NCBI GenBank assembly: GCA_022825885.1
Contig: JAJDVY010000017.1
Span: 107,459-171,458 of the forward strand
Source of the DNA: Nitrospirales bacterium
GTDB lineage: Bacteria > Nitrospirota > Nitrospiria > Nitrospirales > UBA8639
Reading direction: 5' to 3'
Length of the DNA stretch: 64,000 nt
Part shown: positions 28,237 to 36,872 of the stretch, in pieces
Layout of the letters: each line of letters begins with the position of its first letter
How positions within the stretch are numbered: position 1 is the stretch's first letter
Translations under genes and position numbers: made by a program
Notes under the pieces: generated by a model
Told to the model about the DNA's origin: nothing
The model's input: only the letters and a program-made list of their open reading frames with translations
Database searches by the model: none

Positions 28237-28524
28237 ATGGGCATGCACAATCCTCCCCATCCGGGAGGCATCGTAAGACGACAGTGCCTCGAACCGCTCG
28301 GCTTATCCGTCACACGGGCTGCAGAGGGACTCGGCGTCACACGTCAAACGCTCTCCGATCTCGTCAATGAGAACGCCGGCGTGTCCATCGACATGGCGAT
28401 TCGTCTGTCCAAGGCGTTCGGTTCCACCCCGGAAACGTGGCTTGGCATACAGATGGCCTATGATCTCTGGCAGGCCCGCGACCGGGTTGCCCAGATCACG
28501 GTCGAGCCGTTCGAAATGGCTTGA
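28237..28524 (+). CDS. higA: HigA-type antitoxin (XRE helix-turn-helix)
   Basis: 95 residues. The start MHNPPHPGGIVRRQCLEPLGLSVTRAAEGLGVTRQTLSDLVN is the standard HigA/VapI pattern, with the helix-turn-helix at about 22-45 followed by KAFGSTPETWLGIQ. It neutralises HigB and represses the operon, probably by binding near the promoter at 27909. A GAGGAG-type ribosome binding site precedes the ATG. Confidence 0.95.
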   Translation: MGMHNPPHPGGIVRRQCLEPLGLSVTRAAEGLGVTRQTLSDLVNENAGVSIDMAIRLSKAFGSTPETWLGIQMAYDLWQARDRVAQITVEPFEMA

Positions 28525-28576
28525 GGGCCGCCGCAGTCAGACGGAGAAAGTCGCATCCTGCACAATGAGAGGACTC

Positions 28577-28714
28577 ATGACTTACGTGAAGGTGGTTTCC
28601 ATCGTGGACCAAGGGCTAACCATGGAAAAACTGGTGGAATACCTGATACATATTGAAGAATTACTTACAACACGAATGAACTCATGTAAGACATTGATCA
28701 CAGCCAATGAGTAA
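28577..28714 (+). pseudogene. C-terminal remnant of a Na+/H+ antiporter gene
   Basis: The frame MTYVKVVSIVDQGLTMEKLV resembles the end of the intact antiporter upstream (TYVVVVFSIVVQGLTMEKFV), then runs on for about 20 unrelated codons. DNA identity is only partial, so this is an old or paralogous copy. It lies just after higBA and before csb1. Confidence 0.65.
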
Positions 28715-28730
28715 CAAAAAGGGGTAGACT

Positions 28731-29945
28731 ATGACAATTGATCTGCAGACCTTACGGACCGCAGTTGGCGGAACAGCGGCAGCATTTCGGTGCATGACTG
28801 ACTATCAGCCGGCAGGAGGCCCTGGTGACAAGGTTTTCCCGCCGACCTATGAAGGCGGCAAATACGCCACTGAGGAGCGTATTGATCCCGCTACCGGCGA
28901 GAGGCAGCGGTGCGTTCTCTTGGATTCCGTGCAATCGCAGGCCAACCGGATGGAGTTGGCATTGCTGGAGGCACACCGTGCTGGAACGGTACAGCTTCCT
29001 CTGCTAGTAACGCGCTTCGATCAGGAAGATCTGCTCATGCTCAGGAAGTTCTCGGTGACCAGCTTGGAGGCACCGCATCGCGTCGCAGATGCGCTGTTCC
29101 GCGACAGCCTGCTCGATGGCACGATTTTCCGTAAATCTGAGAGGGGTCGAATACTCGATACTGCGGAGGTGCGAAACGCCACCGGACTATTTGGCTTGTG
29201 TCCGACCGCCTTGATATTCGGGCTATGGGACTCGACTGGGCCTCGTGGCGGCGCAGGGTGCAAGTTTCAGCGGGCGGTAGTGTCGGAGATCGTGGGGTAT
29301 GATGCGGTGGCAGGGAAGAAAACGGGAAGCCGCATTGATCCTGCCCAGATCATGCTTGGAGCGGGTCCGTTATACAAGCGCAAGTCTTCAGGTGATGATG
29401 TACCGGATTGGACCTTGGACGAAAACGCGGGATCCAACAAACTGGGTAAGGACAAGAAAGGAAGGCCTTCAGAAGCCAATCACGGAAACGTCACGCCAAC
29501 TATTACGGAAGGCGGATTCACCATCTCCAGAGCCCGACAAACAACAACCTTGTCTCTGGCCGTCCTGCGCCGTCTCCGTTTTCCGCTCAACGGTGACGCG
29601 GACTCCGATCACGAAACTGATCTGGCTGCACGCACCACATTAGCCGCGCTAGGGCTAGCTGCTGGTACTCTAGCACGAGTAGATACAGACCTTCGCTCTC
29701 GTTGCCAGCTTTTTGCTGAACAAGAACCTGTGTGGGAACTGCTCGACCGCTTTGGAGAATCTCCGCAGGAATTCAAACTTGGTCCCGCTGATGCGCTAAA
29801 ACTGTTGGAAGAAGCGACTGCTGAGGCCAAAGGTGCCGGTTTGCCTTGGGAGGGCGAAATCGAGCTGACCCCTTCGCCCGACCTTATTAAACTGGTTCAG
29901 TGCAGCCAAGAACTGGCCAGAACATCGGGAGAAGGGGAAGACTGA
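28731..29945 (+). CDS. csb1: Type I-G CRISPR protein Csb1 (Cas7, GSU0053-like)
   Basis: 404-residue backbone subunit of the type I-G (formerly I-U) effector complex. Recognisable family blocks are FPPTYEGGKYATEERID, LDSVQSQANRMELALL, TGLFGLCPTALIFGLWDS, GAGCKFQRAVVSEIVGYDAV and FTISRARQTTTLSLAVLRRL. An AAGGGG ribosome binding site precedes the ATG. It is the first gene of the cas cluster and overlaps csb2 (TGATG), so the two are translated together. Firm. Confidence 0.93.
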   Translation: MTIDLQTLRTAVGGTAAAFRCMTDYQPAGGPGDKVFPPTYEGGKYATEERIDPATGERQRCVLLDSVQSQANRMELALLEAHRAGTVQLPLLVTRFDQEDLLMLRKFSVTSLEAPHRVADALFRDSLLDGTIFRKSERGRILDTAEVRNATGLFGLCPTALIFGLWDSTGPRGGAGCKFQRAVVSEIVGYDAVAGKKTGSRIDPAQIMLGAGPLYKRKSSGDDVPDWTLDENAGSNKLGKDKKGRPSEANHGNVTPTITEGGFTISRARQTTTLSLAVLRRLRFPLNGDADSDHETDLAARTTLAALGLAAGTLARVDTDLRSRCQLFAEQEPVWELLDRFGESPQEFKLGPADALKLLEEATAEAKGAGLPWEGEIELTPSPDLIKLVQCSQELARTSGEGED

Positions 29946-32305
29946 TGTTCGCTCTCGGCATCCATTACCTGAATGGATGGTCCATGGCAGCGACAGACGG
30001 GGCGCGAAAAGAAAAGGCCGAATGGCCACCGCATCCCGATCGGGTGTTCATGGCGTTGGCGGCAGCTTGGTTCGAGACCGATAAAGATCCCGCCGAAGGC
30101 GAGGCTCTGCGCTGGCTTGAAGCCTTGCCGCCCCCTGCGATTGCCGCCTCGGATGCGGACAGCCGCGCCACTGTTGTTAGCTATGTGCCAGTCAACGACG
30201 CGGGCCTCAGTTGCAAGATGCCTACCAGCAGAGACTTGAACAAACTAAAGGATGCCGGACTGGCACAGCTTCCAGAGTATCGGTCGCGCCAGCCTCGTGG
30301 TTTCCCTGTTACCATCCCCCACGACCCGACAGTGCATCTGATCTGGCCGGAGGTCGAGTTAAGTGCGCATCGCGCCGCCTTGGAACGGCTGGCCACCAAA
30401 GTTACCCATATGGGGCATTCGGCTTCCTTTGTACAAATGTGGTTGGAATCCAAGCCGCCGCCGCCTGTTTGGATTCCGGCGACCGGCGTTGCCCGTCAGC
30501 GACTGCGCGTAACGAGTCCTGGGCGCTTGCAGACGTTGGAAATGCGCATGAACCGCACCGCATGGATTGCCTACCACGATCTTCGTAGCGAAATTGAGCA
30601 AACTGAGGCAGATCTCAAGGAAATGAGGCAACCGCCTAGGGTGCCTTGGAGGGCATTTGCGGACGCGGTGTTCTTGGCTGACGAATCCGAGACCAAGAAA
30701 CATCCCGAATATCCCAGTGCGAAAGCGAGTGATGATGCTGTGGCTGCCGCGAACCTCGTCAATAGCTTGGTTGATGAAACGGGAATCGCTACGGTGCGGG
30801 GACTGATCGCCGCGATTAGTGAAAGCAGTGATCCTATACTGGTCAGCGCACATGCTTGGGAGAGTCAAGGACTTAATGCTATTCCCGCTGCATTGACGAG
30901 GCTGTTGAGTGAGAGACTTGCTATACCCCGCGAGATTACTATTGTACAGACGAATGTCGTCTCCCACACCGGTGCGGATGGCTATGGTCGACTTGCTCGT
31001 CAGGCTTGCTTCGATGGCTCAATAGAAGCAGGCCGAGAGTACCTAATGGTGGATGATTTCATCGGCCAAGGCGGTACGCTGGCAAATTTGCGGGGCTATA
31101 TCGAAAAAGAAGGAGGGAGGGTTGTCGGGGCCATTGCGCTGACAGGGAAACCCTATTCTGCCAAACTAAACCCATCACAGGAGCAATTGCATGAACTCCG
31201 ACAGAAGCACGGATCAGACTTTGAGAAATGGTGGAAGGCACACTTCGGCCACGCCTTCGATTGCCTTACTCAATCAGAAGCTCGGTACCTCGCCCGCTCC
31301 CCGGATGTTGACACCATCCGAAATCGCCTTGCTGAGGCAAAGCAAGGAGGAAGTAGATCGAGTAACAGGCGAAGTCCTCGAGAGCAAAGACAACACATCA
31401 AGGAGTTGAAAGCGCGTTTGAAAGACCGTTTCCCCAATGGCGAACCCGTGAGTCTGCGCCCGGTGCCGGGCCGTTGGCAGGGATACGATAGACCACGAGA
31501 AGCCAGCTTACCCCAAGTGCCTGGGTCTGTTTTCGATCCTCAGCTCATTGTTCTTAGCATCAAAAGCAAGCGCGTGTCTCTACTGGCGACGCTCAAGCTC
31601 GCGGCAGCCCTGCGTGGCTTATTGATGAAAGAGTGTCCCGAACAACCGCCGCCTGAGTGGTTCAGCGGACATCGCCTGGACGGTAAGCCCACCGCCGAAC
31701 CACATCTCGCCTTTACACCTCTCCCCTTCGTCGGCGCGGAACATGCAGATGGTTGTATTATGGGTTTGGCTCTGGTTCTACCGATGGGCTTGGATCAGCA
31801 GGAGGTTGGGCATTGCCTCGAACCGTTCCTACGCGATCCAATTACCGGATTGCCGCGCGAACATCCTTTGTTCGATGGCCAGTGGTTCGAGTGTGCTATT
31901 GAACTGGAAACCCGCGAACGCCTGCCGAAAAACCTTGACCCAGATACTTGGACACGAGAATCGAGCGTTTGGGCGAGTGTGACTCCGGTGGTCCTGAACC
32001 GACATTTCGATGGCAAGGACAAGTGGGAGCGGGCGGCTGAGAGCGTGAAAGATGCGTGTCTGCACATTGGTCTGCCGCGTCCGCGTGAGGTGTTGCTGCA
32101 TCCGGTTTCGCTGGTTGAGGGTGCGCCCCATGCTAAAGAGTATCCGCAATTGCTGCGTAAGAACAACGGTGGGCGACAGAGCCATAACCACACGGTGATC
32201 GTCTTTGACGAGCCGGTGCGCGGGCCGGTACTCGTGGGGGCAGGTCGCTTCCGGGGATATGGGCTGTGCCGTCCGATGGATGAAGAAGGCGGAGACCGTG
32301 GCTGA
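29945..32305 (+). CDS. csb2: Type I-G Csb2 (Cas5-Cas6 fusion) with an inserted phosphoribosyltransferase domain
   Basis: 786 residues, against roughly 500-550 for ordinary Csb2 (family knowledge). The N-terminal Cas5-like part starts MFALGIHYLNGWSMA and contains EWPPHPDRVFMALAAAW and RQPRGFPVTIPHDP. The family resumes at RFPNGEPVSLRPVPGRWQGY (about 495-514) and continues to EWFSGHRLDG, LPFVGAEHADG and, near the end, VLVGAGRFRGYGLC, the Cas6-like G-rich motif. Between about residues 225 and 485 is an extra, uninterrupted segment with the PRPP-binding motif YLMVDDFIGQGGT (366-378) and the flanks VVSHTGADGYGRLARQ and RVVGAIALTGKPYSAKL. The start overlaps csb1 by TGATG and the end overlaps cas3 by 26 bp. 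Either half should still process pre-crRNA (Cas6) and cap it (Cas5); the inserted domain's role is unknown. Confidence 0.9.
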   Translation: MFALGIHYLNGWSMAATDGARKEKAEWPPHPDRVFMALAAAWFETDKDPAEGEALRWLEALPPPAIAASDADSRATVVSYVPVNDAGLSCKMPTSRDLNKLKDAGLAQLPEYRSRQPRGFPVTIPHDPTVHLIWPEVELSAHRAALERLATKVTHMGHSASFVQMWLESKPPPPVWIPATGVARQRLRVTSPGRLQTLEMRMNRTAWIAYHDLRSEIEQTEADLKEMRQPPRVPWRAFADAVFLADESETKKHPEYPSAKASDDAVAAANLVNSLVDETGIATVRGLIAAISESSDPILVSAHAWESQGLNAIPAALTRLLSERLAIPREITIVQTNVVSHTGADGYGRLARQACFDGSIEAGREYLMVDDFIGQGGTLANLRGYIEKEGGRVVGAIALTGKPYSAKLNPSQEQLHELRQKHGSDFEKWWKAHFGHAFDCLTQSEARYLARSPDVDTIRNRLAEAKQGGSRSSNRRSPREQRQHIKELKARLKDRFPNGEPVSLRPVPGRWQGYDRPREASLPQVPGSVFDPQLIVLSIKSKRVSLLATLKLAAALRGLLMKECPEQPPPEWFSGHRLDGKPTAEPHLAFTPLPFVGAEHADGCIMGLALVLPMGLDQQEVGHCLEPFLRDPITGLPREHPLFDGQWFECAIELETRERLPKNLDPDTWTRESSVWASVTPVVLNRHFDGKDKWERAAESVKDACLHIGLPRPREVLLHPVSLVEGAPHAKEYPQLLRKNNGGRQSHNHTVIVFDEPVRGPVLVGAGRFRGYGLCRPMDEEGGDRG

Positions 32306-35270
32306 GTTGAAAGCTACGAACTTCGCCGAGTTCTTCAACAAGTTATGGGGCCATCCACCTTTTGCTTGGCAACAGGCATTGGCAGATAGAGTACTGGATC
32401 GGGCAGAGACTCCTTGGCCCGAAGCCATTGCCTTGCCGACAGCAGCAGGCAAGACTGCGTGCTTGGATATCGCTGTGTTTGCGTTGGCAACCCAAGCATC
32501 TCGGTTGGCTCGAAAGCAAGTCATCACTGCACCGCGCCGCGTATTCTTGGTCGTTGACCGGCGCGTAATTGTGGACCAAGCATACGAGCGGGCGCGCCTG
32601 TTGGCAGATCGTCTTGAGAGGGCGCAGGACGGCGTTCTCAAACGCGTTGCGGACGAACTGCGACAGATCGCCCATGGTGAGGTGGACGGATTTGCGCAGG
32701 AGCTACCTTTGACTGCTTATATATTGCGAGGCGGTATGTATCGGTCTGAGGCTTGGATGAGTAACCCGCTTCAACCCATGGTGGTGGCCTCGACAGTCGA
32801 TCAAATCGGCTCTCGCTTGTTGTTCCGCGCCTATGGGCGTGGCCCTAGCACGTGGCCGATAGCTGCAGGCTTGATCGCCAACGACAGTCTAATCTTACTC
32901 GACGAGGCGCATTGCGCCCAACCGTTCCTGCAAACCCTGCAAGCGGTGCGGCAATATCACAAATGGGGGTATACGCCACTTGAGCGTCCTTTTTACCCGG
33001 TAGTAATGTCGGCGACTCCACCACCGGGGCTGAACCTATTCGAGGACCTATCTCAAGAAAGTCGAGATCCTACCCACCCGCTAGGGCAGCGTCAGCGAGC
33101 ACACAAGCCCGCCCTTCTGAAGACAGTTGAAAACGCCAAAGGGAAGCAGGCTACAAGCGCGATGGCCAAGACTTTGGCCGAGGTTGCCTTGGGACTGGTC
33201 AACGGCGAACGCCGCGCGATCGTGGTGTTTGTCAACCGCGTTGTCGCGGCGCGGGAAACCTATTGCTTGCTTCAAAGCCGGGGAAACCTTGATGCCGTAT
33301 TACTGACAGGTCGGATGCGTCCCGTCGATAAGGATGCTCTAGTTAAGCAACACTTGAAATCCCTTAAATCCAACCAAGCGGACAAACGCGTTTTGGCAAA
33401 GCCGGTAATCGTCGTGGCTACCCAAACCTTGGAAGTCGGAGCCGATCTCGATTTTGACGGTTTGGTGACCGAATGTGCGAGTCTTGATGCCCTGCGCCAG
33501 CGTTTTGGCCGCCTGAATCGCATGGGGCGACTAATTGAGGCTCGGGCGACCATTCTCGTGCGCGCCGACCAAATGGGTGACACAGGCGATGATCCCGTAT
33601 ATGGCGAGGCTCTTACCAAGACCTGGAATTGGCTCAATGAGCACAAGGATGATAACGGCGAGGTCGATTTTGGAGTCGCCTATCTGCCGGACGGTGATTC
33701 TTCCCTCAACGCACCTTCCGTCAATGCTCCGGTGATGCTTCCCGCCCATGTCGATTGCTGGGCGCAGACCGCACCGGAACCACAACCTTCGCCCGACGTC
33801 GCTCTGTTCCTGCATGGTCCCCGAGAAGGCGTGGCGGATGTACAGATCTGTTGGCGTGCCGATTTGGATTTGATCAATGAAAAGGGATCTGCGCTGGAAC
33901 TTCTATCGCTGTGTCCGCCGAGTAGCAGTGAGACGCTCCCGGTACCGGTCAGTGTGTTCAGGCGTTGGCTGGCCGGAGAAGATGCCGCAGACGACAGTGC
34001 CGATGTGGAGGGAACCAGAGGAGAGGATGACATTAGCAAAAACAGTTTGTCCACAGTGGAACGCTTGGTTGTGCGGTGGCGAGGAGTAGCCGATACGGGA
34101 GCCTGGGATATCACAGAGGATCCTAAGGCGATTCGGCCCGGGGACATTATTGTGATCCCCGCCAATCATCCGGGGCCAGCGCGTCAACTCGGAGATCTGC
34201 CGCCGGATGCCGGCTTGGATGTGGGTGATCACGCTTATCAGCTGGTCCGCGCTAAGCCCATCCTTCGCTTGCACCCGAAATTAGTGGGCGATTGGCCGGA
34301 TTCCGTGACTGCTAAAGAAAGTGCCCGAAAACTTCTGGCCGACCTGAGATGGAGGTACGAGGACGATCCAGATGTCGTTGTTGGCGACCTGCAAGATCTT
34401 CTGGAAGAACTTTCCGGTCTGTCCGAACCATTCCCGGAATCCTTGTCCTGGCTGTCAAATGCCGCGAGAGAACTCAAGAAGGAATTCCCCAGTTCCAAGC
34501 TTCGTCGAGAATGCCGCATTGTTGGCGACAAGAGTCTGATCATCATCGGGCGTCGACGCATATCAGAACTCGCGCATGAAGCTGACTCCTTCAGCGATGA
34601 AGATGATGTTACGGCTTCTGGCATTTCGCACCGGAATGGGCGACCTGTCCGGCTTGATAAACATCTTCCCGGCGTCGAATCCTTCGCTCGTCGTCATGCC
34701 GTAGGGTGCGGATTGTCGGAAGATTTGGTGGAGGCCATTGCCCGTGCCGGACTGCTTCACGATCTGGGGAAGGCCGACCCCAGATTCCAATCCATGTTGC
34801 GTGGTGGCACTCGCTGGTTGGGTGGGGAACATCTTGCCAAATCTGCCGAAATGCCGAGAAGTCCGGCAGCCTATGAGAGGGCGAGGACCGCTTCCGGCTA
34901 TCCCAAAGGTGGACGGCACGAACTGCTTTCGGTGCGCCTAGCCGAAAGTGCGTCGGTGCTTTCGCCGGAAAGAGATGATTTGCGCGATTTGGTTCTTCAT
35001 TTGATTGCCAGCCATCACGGCCACTGTCGGCCGTTTGCGCCTGTGGTCGTTGATACGGAGAAAGGGAATGTCGAGTATGAACTCAACGGCTCAAAGATGC
35101 GTTGGTCCGGCCCGACTGGTCTCGAACGCCTCGATTCCGGGGTCGCCGACAGGTATTGGCGATTGACACGGCGCTATGGCTGGTGGGGCTTGGCTTGGCT
35201 GGAGGTCTTGCTGAGGCTGGCCGATTGGCGCCGGAGCGAGTGGGAGGAAACGCACAATGACGGGGAGTGA
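32280..35270 (+). CDS. cas3: Type I-G Cas3 helicase-nuclease
   Basis: 996 residues. The order is helicase first, HD nuclease last, as in type I-U/I-G Cas3. Walker A is PTAAGKTA (53-60), the DEAH box is at 208-211, motif VMSATPP follows, and the helicase C-terminal part has VVATQTLEVGADLDFD and QRFGRLNRMGR. The HD domain has LLHDLGKADPRF (HD at about 827-828), RHELLSVRLAE and SHHGHCRP. ATG 32280 lies inside csb2 (26-bp overlap). All catalytic motifs look intact, so target degradation should be possible. Confidence 0.94.
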   Translation: MKKAETVAELKATNFAEFFNKLWGHPPFAWQQALADRVLDRAETPWPEAIALPTAAGKTACLDIAVFALATQASRLARKQVITAPRRVFLVVDRRVIVDQAYERARLLADRLERAQDGVLKRVADELRQIAHGEVDGFAQELPLTAYILRGGMYRSEAWMSNPLQPMVVASTVDQIGSRLLFRAYGRGPSTWPIAAGLIANDSLILLDEAHCAQPFLQTLQAVRQYHKWGYTPLERPFYPVVMSATPPPGLNLFEDLSQESRDPTHPLGQRQRAHKPALLKTVENAKGKQATSAMAKTLAEVALGLVNGERRAIVVFVNRVVAARETYCLLQSRGNLDAVLLTGRMRPVDKDALVKQHLKSLKSNQADKRVLAKPVIVVATQTLEVGADLDFDGLVTECASLDALRQRFGRLNRMGRLIEARATILVRADQMGDTGDDPVYGEALTKTWNWLNEHKDDNGEVDFGVAYLPDGDSSLNAPSVNAPVMLPAHVDCWAQTAPEPQPSPDVALFLHGPREGVADVQICWRADLDLINEKGSALELLSLCPPSSSETLPVPVSVFRRWLAGEDAADDSADVEGTRGEDDISKNSLSTVERLVVRWRGVADTGAWDITEDPKAIRPGDIIVIPANHPGPARQLGDLPPDAGLDVGDHAYQLVRAKPILRLHPKLVGDWPDSVTAKESARKLLADLRWRYEDDPDVVVGDLQDLLEELSGLSEPFPESLSWLSNAARELKKEFPSSKLRRECRIVGDKSLIIIGRRRISELAHEADSFSDEDDVTASGISHRNGRPVRLDKHLPGVESFARRHAVGCGLSEDLVEAIARAGLLHDLGKADPRFQSMLRGGTRWLGGEHLAKSAEMPRSPAAYERARTASGYPKGGRHELLSVRLAESASVLSPERDDLRDLVLHLIASHHGHCRPFAPVVVDTEKGNVEYELNGSKMRWSGPTGLERLDSGVADRYWRLTRRYGWWGLAWLEVLLRLADWRRSEWEETHNDGE

Positions 35271-36183
35271 ATTACCTCCAGGGCTTTTGTTAAAAGGGAT
35301 TGATGGGAGCAACCCGCTTGGGTTTCTAGCGGCTATTGGTACTGCGGTTGTCTCGCAAGATGTATTCCCAGAAATACGTCTTGGCTGGGAACAAACAGAG
35401 GGCGGTTGGAGGCCATCCTTGGCAGATTGTGGCGACGATGAGCAAGAATTTTCGAAAAAGCTCTCAGAAACTCTAAAAGACGCCTCAATGAATGTCTTTG
35501 ATGTTGATAACAGGCTGCCCTTTGACGTCGAGCAATTTTCTCGCAAACTGCAAGATGTTCAACGCTGCTCGTCTATTGCCGATCGTCGAGATGCTGATTT
35601 TCTGTCCAGTTTTGGAACAGAGCTATATCCCAATAAGCAAAGGGGACAGTTCCAAGATTCAAGGTTCAGGATGGTACGCAGTGGAGATAGTGCGGGACAA
35701 GGATTGCCGTTCTATACTAAGGAGATACGAAAGAAGGTTGGCATAGAGCACATTCAACGTACGCTGTTTCATGCTTGGGATTACCAAGACACAGGGTATA
35801 GCCTGTGTTGGGACCCAATCGAAGATCAGCGGTACGCTCTGCGTTGGCGCGATCCGAGCAAATCGAGCCAAGGTACCATGTTGGCGGCCAATAGTTTGGC
35901 GGTTGAGGCACTACGGTGGCTTCCGGTAATGCCTGTTGGAAACCAAGCGCAAACTACAGGATTTCAACGAGTTGGCAGGCGTGAATTTTATTTTGTGTGG
36001 CCGATTTGGACTCCGCTGGTGGGTATGGAAACTGTCCGCTCACTGCTGGCCTTGGACGATCTGTACAAGGAGCCAGTACCCCGTTTGTCTCTTCTCAAGA
36101 GAGGCATTGAGGAAATTTATCGTAGTCAGCGCATCCAGCAAAACCAGTACTACAGTAAATTTCTCACCGCTGTTCCAGCCTGA
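35257..36183 (+). CDS. Type I-G Cas8-like large subunit (GSU0052-like)
   Basis: 308 residues, overlapping the cas3 stop by 14 bp. The N-terminal pattern LLKGIDGSNPLGFLAAIGTA is typical of the type I-U/I-G Cas8u2 proteins encoded next to cas3. The rest is poorly conserved, with WDYQDTGYSLCWDP and SKSSQGTMLAANSLAVEALRW as likely family blocks. It probably performs target and PAM recognition in the effector. The family is recognised from position and the N-terminal signature rather than from catalytic residues. Confidence 0.78.
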   Translation: MTGSELPPGLLLKGIDGSNPLGFLAAIGTAVVSQDVFPEIRLGWEQTEGGWRPSLADCGDDEQEFSKKLSETLKDASMNVFDVDNRLPFDVEQFSRKLQDVQRCSSIADRRDADFLSSFGTELYPNKQRGQFQDSRFRMVRSGDSAGQGLPFYTKEIRKKVGIEHIQRTLFHAWDYQDTGYSLCWDPIEDQRYALRWRDPSKSSQGTMLAANSLAVEALRWLPVMPVGNQAQTTGFQRVGRREFYFVWPIWTPLVGMETVRSLLALDDLYKEPVPRLSLLKRGIEEIYRSQRIQQNQYYSKFLTAVPA

Positions 36184-36257
36184 AACGCTTCCGTGAAATT
36201 TCTGGAGTAGAACGACTAAGCCTCATGGAAGTCTCTGTGACCGCGGTTACTTCCCGG

Positions 36258-36410
36258 TTACAGCGGATTGCGCCAGCGGAGGCCGGGGAATCGGCTGAAG
36301 TCCGTGTCGTTGGAATGGACCTCTGCCTGGCACTCTATAGCTAGTGCAGCGATGTGGGCGTCGGTCACGAGATTCGCGGCGGTGCCGGCCGCGTCGAGAT
36401 TTCGCCGAAA
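36258..36410 (-). pseudogene. vapC toxin remnant (5' part deleted)
   Basis: The frame immediately after the vapB stop, in the same phase, reads LDAAGTAANLVTDAHIAALA, then NDTDFSRFPGLRWRNPL and stop. This is the C-terminal third of a VapC PIN-domain toxin. The first two thirds, with the start codon and the N-terminal catalytic Asp, are absent. It cannot encode an active toxin. Confidence 0.8.
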
Positions 36411-36671
36411 TTATGTTGAGCCTTCGCCAGCAAAGTCCTCGGCTTCAAGCTGGTCGTTGAGCTGATTGAGCTTCCTTGGGTCCACACCGGGAAACAGGTT
36501 ACTGCGATTCGGAACAATCCGGAATTTGGGTGATTTAGATCCTTTGAGGCCTGGTGTCATACCCCGCCGCAGCACCTCGTTGACAACCTGTTTGAACGGC
36601 TTATTGTGAAGCTGACTTTGTTCTTTCAGGAAGTCCGCAACGTCATCGTCCAAGGTTAGAGTCGTTCTCAT
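36411..36671 (-). CDS. vapB: VapB-type ribbon-helix-helix antitoxin
   Basis: 86 residues. The N-terminal RHH segment is MRTTLTLDDDVADFLKEQ, then FKQVVNEVLRRGM, and a C-terminal toxin-binding tail with FPGVDPRKLNQLNDQLEAEDF. It is intact, whereas the vapC behind it has lost its 5' two thirds. It sits antisense between the Cas8-like gene and cas4-cas1, so the module splits the cas locus into interference and adaptation halves. It may still act as an orphan antitoxin. Confidence 0.88.
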   Translation of the reverse strand: MRTTLTLDDDVADFLKEQSQLHNKPFKQVVNEVLRRGMTPGLKGSKSPKFRIVPNRSNLFPGVDPRKLNQLNDQLEAEDFAGEGST

Positions 36672-36872
36672 TCGGGCATCATAGTGTGTAAAACTTTTGA
36701 TGACAAGATGTCTTGCTTCAGGCCTTCGAACACCTTTATTCTGCCCTCACACCGCTTCCTCTCAAGTCACCTTCGCTATCCTGCTACGAGCTTGCTTCAA
36801 TTCCCATAAAAAGGGTACTTAGATTAACAATAGAATCTACCCATATAAAGAACGAGTTTCGGGCTCCATCGC

